This document shows, piece after piece, positions 59,718 through 64,000 of a stretch of 64,000 nucleotides of DNA. Under the pieces are notes generated by a model. That model was not told the DNA's origin. It made no database searches and saw only the letters and a program-made list of their open reading frames with translations. Position 1 is the stretch's first letter. Each line of letters opens with the position of its first letter. This DNA comes from Stagnihabitans sp038231395. GTDB lineage: Bacteria; Pseudomonadota; Alphaproteobacteria; Rhodobacterales; Rhodobacteraceae. Where the stretch lies: positions 17,893 to 81,892 of the forward strand of contig JBBRLL010000016.1 of NCBI GenBank assembly GCA_038231395.1, given 5' to 3'. A program made the position numbers and the translations under genes.

Positions 59718-59876
59718 ATGATCAAGATTTCCAAAAGCTCCAAATTCACGGTTCTGGTGATGGCGCTGCTTCCAATAATGTTGGCTGGCTGCGAGACGGT
59801 CGCCGGAGCGGGTCAGGATATCTCCGCTGCCGGGCACGTCGTCACCGGCACCGCTCAACAGTCTGAGATCAAGTGA
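59718..59876 (+). CDS. Entericidin-family small lipoprotein
   Basis: 52 residues with a lipoprotein signal peptide (VLVMALLPIMLAG-C, lipobox LAGC) and the entericidin tail CETVAGAGQDISAAGHVVTGTA. These small lipoproteins are stationary-phase or stress induced in other bacteria. AGGAG lies ten bases before the ATG. Confidence 0.85.
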   Translation: MIKISKSSKFTVLVMALLPIMLAGCETVAGAGQDISAAGHVVTGTAQQSEIK

Positions 59877-60188
59877 CACTTAACAAGTATTGAACTTGCG
59901 CGTGCGACACCGGGGTTTGCGGCATTCGGACGATTGGACAGGTCGATTTTCCTCGCTTCGACGCCCTGTGATCAGAGCGTGCAAAGTCGCAATCGACGCC
60001 CGCTTGTCCGGCGTGTTGCCAAGGATGCCGTTCAGGCCGCTTCCCATATCCCGACTTGACCCTTGTGACCTGATCAGCACTATGTTTACGAAGTAAACCG
60101 TTCGGGCGTGCGTTCAAGATTGTCACTGCGAGGTGTGCAGGTTGCTGAGGATACGGCCCTTGAGGCCGCGCTGGAAAGGGGGCAACTG
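59877..60188. other. Spacer without supported gene
   Basis: About 310 bases between the entericidin gene and the orphan binding-protein gene. The frame open from 60108 in phase with the next gene lacks signal-peptide character before residue 28 and is regarded as untranslated. I see no promoter motif of the EcfG type. Confidence 0.4.
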
Positions 60189-61373
60189 ATGTTGACGGTT
60201 CGCTGCGAATATCTGCTGGAAACGGTGGATCTTGGGCGTGCGGCGTTGGTCGCTGGGCGCACTTTATTGTTGGTATTTGCAGTTCTTTGCAACATGGACA
60301 GCGCTTCGGCGAAAGACGGCGGGCCGGGCATTGTAACGCCGGTGGTGTTCCCCAGCTTTAATCCCGATGCCCCTGCCTGCACACCGCCCCCGGATGTCAC
60401 CAAAACGCTGGCCTTCGTGCAGGAAAATGAGCGGGAATTTTTGCTGGGCGTCGATCATGGTCTGCGCATGGCTGCAAAAGACCGTGGTCTTGACTACCGC
60501 AGGGGCCTGGCGGACAACGATGCAGCTAAGGCGGACCAGGAAATTCAGGACTTTCTGGCCCAAAAGGTCGGCGCACTTGTGGCCACTTCAACCGACCCTG
60601 CGTTTGTCAGCCACAGCCTCCAGAAATTCATCTGGGCCGGCGGATTTGTCGGGACCATTGTGCCGCCGCCCGCGACGCTGCTGCTGAATGCGCCGCAGTA
60701 TGCGACGGGAAAGGCTCTGACTGACGCCGCGATTGCGCATATCAACACGAAGCTTGGCGGGAAGGCGAAAGTGGTCTTGCTAACTCAGGACACGATGCAA
60801 TTCCTGACCCCACGCTTTCAGGCGATGCGCGACGGCCTCAGCAAGCTTCCGGGAGTCACGATCGTGGCTGACATCGCTCCCAATCCGGTCAGCAAACAGG
60901 GCGGCTTCGATACCATGAACACCATCCTGCTGGCCGAGCCCAATATAGATGTCGTTCTTGGCAGCGATTCCGTTGTACTGGGTGCGCTTCAGGCGTTGCG
61001 TGCGGCCGGGAAAGCCCGCCCGGACCAATTTCTGGGCGGTATCGATGGCGAGCCTGAGGCGGTGGCCGAGATCAAAACCGGCGACAGCCCCTACAAGGCC
61101 AGTATTGCGCTGTCCTCGCCAGTGTTCGGGTATGCGATGGGGCAATACGGGGCAGACTGGCTTGACGGCAAGAGCATTCCTCAGACCATGGATATCTTGC
61201 CGATCGCACTGACCAATGAAAACATTTTGCAGTACGAGGCCGATCTGCTCAATCCGGCAGCGGCCTTCGCGGACCCGGTGCGCCGCGCGGTCTACCTCAA
61301 GATGTACGGCAATATCTGTTATGACACGCGCGACCAATATGTGAACTTTGCATGGTCGTCCGAACAGAAGTAA
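60189..61373 (+). CDS. Orphan periplasmic sugar-binding protein (type-1 PBP, RbsB-like)
   Basis: About 394 residues: an unusually long N-terminal leader with a hydrophobic stretch (VAGRTLLLVFAVLCNMDSASA) suited to export, then the PBP-I core, with KTLAFVQENEREFLLGVDHGLRMAAKDRGLDYRR, IQDFLAQKVGALVATSTDP, KVVLLTQDTMQFLTPRFQAMRDGL, IDVVLGSDSVVLGALQALRAAGK and GGIDGEPEAVAEI. A strong GGAAAGGGGG precedes the ATG at 60189. No permease or ATPase gene is nearby; instead a membrane histidine kinase follows in the same direction. It may therefore act as a sensory ligand-binding protein rather than a transporter component. Confidence 0.8.
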   Translation: MLTVRCEYLLETVDLGRAALVAGRTLLLVFAVLCNMDSASAKDGGPGIVTPVVFPSFNPDAPACTPPPDVTKTLAFVQENEREFLLGVDHGLRMAAKDRGLDYRRGLADNDAAKADQEIQDFLAQKVGALVATSTDPAFVSHSLQKFIWAGGFVGTIVPPPATLLLNAPQYATGKALTDAAIAHINTKLGGKAKVVLLTQDTMQFLTPRFQAMRDGLSKLPGVTIVADIAPNPVSKQGGFDTMNTILLAEPNIDVVLGSDSVVLGALQALRAAGKARPDQFLGGIDGEPEAVAEIKTGDSPYKASIALSSPVFGYAMGQYGADWLDGKSIPQTMDILPIALTNENILQYEADLLNPAAAFADPVRRAVYLKMYGNICYDTRDQYVNFAWSSEQK

Positions 61374-61631
61374 CCGACCCGGGAACCTGACGAGCAGGCG
61401 GGCCGACGACGGGATGCCTAGCACCGCGGTCATGGGACCCGGGGCTTTCGCTGTCCTCGCCACATGTGTTTGCAACAACAAGTTGAAGTTAAGTGACCAC
61501 CTGTCCGCCTACAGACGCGCCCAAAGCTATTCCTCCCAGTGGCCATTGCCCAGAAAATCAGCTAGCAACCGTTCCGTGGCGGGGCGGACACTTTGTACCG
61601 AATTGGTGTGAATTCGTCGCCAAGAGTGGTC

Positions 61632-63032
61632 ATGGGGGCAGCATTTGCAATGGGTGAAGGCGCAGCAACACGCGCGCGACAGGACGCGGGCGTGTTGAGA
61701 AAGAGAAGCGGTCCGCGCATAACCGCGGCCTCGGCGGCTCTGCTTGCCATCGGGTGCGTCGCCTTGTTGTTGATTGTCGCCACAACCTTTCAGCTCGCGG
61801 AACGCGCGCAAGTCGACCTGAAACGGTCAATTTCGTCTCGCGCCATCTCGACCGCCGCTGTCCAGTTGCGCTATGGCCTGCAGGCCGCAGAATCCAGTCA
61901 GCGCGGCTATATCGCAAGCGGGAATGAAGTTTATCTTGCGCCCTACAGTACCGGAAAAGCGTTGGCCGATCAGCAACTTCACAACCTGTTAAATCTTTTG
62001 GGACCAGAACAAAGCTCCAGCCCAGCCACCCTGCGCCTTATGATTTTGGTCGGCGAAAAGTTTGATGAAATGGACTCGATCATCGCGCTGAAACGCGCCC
62101 GGCTTGATGACGAAGCTCTTGCTGTGCTTCATTCAAACCGTGGCAAGGCGCTGATGGATGAGGCGAACGTGTTTTTGTCAAGCATCATCCGGAACGCCGA
62201 CGCTGCCCTTTCTGAGAACGCCTTGCAACAAAAGGACGGGCTGTTGCGGCTGCGCGGCATCATTCTGGCCGCTGCCGCCCTGATCCTGCTGGTTGTCGGC
62301 GCTACCCTCGCCATGATCGTGCCGTTTGCCCGCTACCTTGGCCGGACGCGGGATGAGGTGGCTTCCCTGAATGCGGGTCTGGAACGCCGGGTTGAGGAAC
62401 GGACGTCAGAGTTGACCGTGGCGCGTGATCGTGCCGAACTTCTGCTGGCCGAAGTCAATCACCGGGTCGCGAACAGTCTGGCTTTGGTGGCATCAATGGT
62501 TGGCCTGCAATCGCGGGCTGCCTCCAGCGAGGAAACCCGTCTGGCGTTGACAGAGACACGATCCCGCATCAGCGCCGTGGCTTTGGTCCACAAGGAACTC
62601 TACGTGTCCGGCGATATTCATTCGATCGCTTTGGAGGGGTTCCTGTCCGGCCTGTTGCAACATCTTGAAGTGTCGATGCGCGATGCCGGGCATAAAGCCT
62701 TGTTGAAACCCAATATTGCGCCAGTGACGATGCCCACTGACAAAAGTGTCAGCGTAGGGGTAATTGCGACGGAATGGGTCACGAATGCCTACAAATATGC
62801 CTATCCTGATGGTGCCGGAGAAATCCGCGTCTCGTTGAGGCATGATGGTGAGGGTCTGATCGAGTTGCGGGTTGATGACGATGGCGTAGGCCGACAAGCC
62901 CATCCCAAGCCGCAGGGCACCGGACTGGGCACCAAGCTGGTCAATGCAATGGCTGCTAGTTTGGGCGGCCGGATCGAATATGTTGACGCCAAACCCGGAA
63001 CCTCTGCACGATTGATCTTGCCGGAAAGCTAG
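61632..63032 (+). CDS. CHASE3-type membrane histidine kinase, HisKA_2/HWE family
   Basis: About 466 residues. TM1 (AALLAIGCVALLLIVATTFQLA), a CHASE3-like periplasmic helical sensor (SQRGYIASGNEVYLAPYSTGKAL), TM2 (ILAAAALILLVVGATLAMIV), a coiled-coil linker (LNAGLERRVEERTSEL), the phospho-acceptor box LLLAEVNHRVANSLALVASMVGLQSRA and an ATPase domain with VIATEWVTNAYKYAYP, LRVDDDGVG and GTGLGTKLVNAMA. No response regulator gene is adjacent, so PhyR at 42-43 kb is a possible target. The start is ambiguous: TTG 61593, ATG 61632 and ATG 61650 are all in frame. Confidence 0.85.
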   Translation: MGAAFAMGEGAATRARQDAGVLRKRSGPRITAASAALLAIGCVALLLIVATTFQLAERAQVDLKRSISSRAISTAAVQLRYGLQAAESSQRGYIASGNEVYLAPYSTGKALADQQLHNLLNLLGPEQSSSPATLRLMILVGEKFDEMDSIIALKRARLDDEALAVLHSNRGKALMDEANVFLSSIIRNADAALSENALQQKDGLLRLRGIILAAAALILLVVGATLAMIVPFARYLGRTRDEVASLNAGLERRVEERTSELTVARDRAELLLAEVNHRVANSLALVASMVGLQSRAASSEETRLALTETRSRISAVALVHKELYVSGDIHSIALEGFLSGLLQHLEVSMRDAGHKALLKPNIAPVTMPTDKSVSVGVIATEWVTNAYKYAYPDGAGEIRVSLRHDGEGLIELRVDDDGVGRQAHPKPQGTGLGTKLVNAMAASLGGRIEYVDAKPGTSARLILPES

Positions 63033-63123
63033 GCAGGACGGCTGCTGCCAATACCCTCAGACTTTGTGAGCTACGCCCCGAAAATCGGACAGGGACGGAA
63101 GCTACGATCTGAGGTCTGCTGAC

Positions 63124-63140
63124 GGCTCTGTTGCACAAAT
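63124..63140 (-). repeat. IS5-family terminal inverted repeat
   Basis: GGCTCTGTTGCACAAAT is the terminal sequence of this IS5 group and marks the outer end of the truncated element. A decayed version is found at about 54978-54994. Confidence 0.65.
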
Positions 63141-63177
63141 CGTCTGACGGCCGGACTGCCCCTTTCCCCTGACAGAC

Positions 63178-63612
63178 CTATCCCGCGACCTTCGTGACAG
63201 GGATGCCGAGCGTGGTGAAGCCGTTCAGGACGGCGACACGAACCTGGAACTCTGCGACCTGACGGTCGAAGTCGCGCGCCATGAGGCGCTGACCCAGCAG
63301 TTTCACACAATGCATCTTGGTTTCGACGCGGCTCCTGCGGTGGTAGCCGGACCATCTTCGCCAGAGCGCACGGCCCAGGTATTTTGACCCCCGCAGGGCC
63401 TCGTTGCGCGCAATGGTACCAGCCGTGATCGCCTTCCACGGCTTGGCGTTCTTGCGGGACGGTATGACGGCATGGGCCCCGCGTTCGGCAATGGCATCCT
63501 GGCACTTTCGGGTGTCGTATGCACCGTCAGCTGTGACACTGGCGATATCCCGATCGGGTATTCCGATGCATTTTGTGCGCGCTGTCAGACCAGACGCATG
63601 ATTCCGAATTCA
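63178..63612 (-). pseudogene. IS5-family transposase, C-terminal half (type B)
   Basis: From about 63590 the minus strand reads NHASGLTARTKCIGIPDRDIASVTADGAYDTRKCQDAIAERGAHAVIPSRKNAKPWK, GTIARNEALRGSKYLGRALWRRWSGYHRRSRVETKMHCVKLLGQRLMARDFD and QVAEFQVRVAVLNGFTTLGIPVTKVAG-stop. It holds the second Asp (TADGAYD) and the catalytic Glu (SRVETKM) of the DDE triad, but an in-frame TGA upstream of about 63609 and loss of the N-terminal half make it inactive. The right terminal repeat GGCTCTGTTGCACAAAT starts at 63124. Confidence 0.8.
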
Positions 63613-63634
63613 GCCGCTGAAACCGAAGTCAGGT

Positions 63635-63817
63635 TCAGCTGATTGCCAGATCTTCGGGCGTTTTGCCTGCAGCCAAGGCTGCCACAAACCACAGTGGTTT
63701 ACGCCCACGACCGGACCAGGTGAGGCTCGGGTTTTCTGGATGGCGGTATTTCGCGGCGGCGGGCGTACGGGTGGGTTTTACCTCGGTGCCGATCAGGTCG
63801 GCCAAGGAATAGCCCAT
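63635..63817 (-). pseudogene. H-NS/HvrA-type nucleoid protein, N-terminus missing or replaced
   Basis: The C-terminal DNA-binding domain is clear: AAAKYRHPENPSLTWSGRGRKPLWFVAALAAGKTPEDLAI, with the TWSGRGRKPxW AT-hook-like motif of alphaproteobacterial H-NS. Upstream in frame, KAEARAKLDAIAKEMGYSLADLIG fits the linker, but the oligomerisation helix is not recognisable. The frame stays open to the right edge through sequence of non-H-NS character, with no good start. From the ATG at 63817 only 60 residues would be made. It is either a 5'-truncated gene or a fusion whose start lies outside the window. Confidence 0.6.
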
Positions 63818-64000
63818 CTCTTTGGCGATCGCGTCCAGCTTGGCGCGGGCCTCGGCCTTGTCAGGGGAATCGCGTTTGGAATCTGACCTGATCTGAGGGG
63901 TCTTGCGGATTTCGTGGGGATGGATTCTTGGGCATGAAACGCCCTTCTGGAGCCCGTTCCCCGCATGGATATCTTTCTGTCTGCCTTCGGCGACATCCCC

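Noticed and set aside
1..64000. tRNA, rRNA, riboswitch or replication origin
   Set aside because: Looked for by eye (TTCRANNC loops, conserved rRNA blocks, iteron clusters); nothing convincing was seen.

Overview
The window looks like a piece of an alphaproteobacterial genome, most likely Rhodobacteraceae. The DNA is GC-rich, there is a complete PhyR-NepR-EcfG general stress locus, the beta subunit and MtkB are of serine-cycle malate-CoA ligase type, and there are a PpaA/AerR-like B12-binding protein and a DUF1403/ScpB-like gene pair of the kind found on alphaproteobacterial plasmids. I saw no rRNA, tRNA, CRISPR array or replication origin.

Layout. (1) 1-2.6 kb: end of a serine-cycle operon (mtkA partial, mtkB), converging on a B12-binding regulator gene. 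(2) 2.6-7.6 kb: a scar zone of decayed mobile DNA, with IS66 and IS3 remnants, a molybdenum hydroxylase gene cut by the IS3 end, a recombinase tail, DUF1403 and a frameshifted scpB-like gene. (3) 7.7-13.4 kb: small oxidoreductase/esterase genes with LysR regulators; two convergent genes share a deletion junction and a tetR is decapitated. (4) 13.6-34 kb: a large carbohydrate island. A LacI regulator precedes an RhaS/RbsB-type ABC transporter whose binding-protein gene carries an in-frame TAA, followed by a D-tagatose 3-epimerase-like enzyme. Converging on it is a second operon (binding protein, ATPase, permease, SDR, mannonate dehydratase, SMP-30 lactonase). A GntR/FCD regulator is divergent from a third operon (second mannonate dehydratase, RraA-like protein, mutarotase-like protein, APH-fold kinase, enolase paralogue, SDR). 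(5) 34.3-38.8 kb: LysR with AhpD-like, NTF2-like and PNPOx-like genes, an SDR, and a truncated aminotransferase.

(6) 39-46 kb: stress-response island. DUF2383, YqjD-like, YqjE-like and DUF3618 envelope genes are followed by a probable small RNA, then phyR divergent from nepR-ecfG-histidine kinase. Candidate EcfG promoters (GGAAC-N16-CGTT or one mismatch) precede several of these genes. (7) 46-54.5 kb: one very large ndvB-type cyclic beta-1,2-glucan synthase gene. (8) 55-63 kb: more stress-type genes (a charged small protein, DUF892/YciF-like, PHB depolymerase-like esterase with a CopG regulator, a 24-residue membrane peptide, a PhnA-like membrane protein, entericidin), then an orphan periplasmic sugar-binding protein followed by a CHASE3/HWE-type histidine kinase. 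(9) 63.1-64 kb: an IS5-family remnant and a truncated H-NS-like gene.

The two coherent themes are an oxidative sugar or sugar-acid pathway, in which a kinase and an active-site-altered enolase paralogue are unexplained, and a GSR regulon clustered around its own regulators, including a palindromic bidirectional EcfG promoter and a predicted EcfG-dependent sRNA. All functional calls are from reading the sequence and remembered family features; no searches were run.
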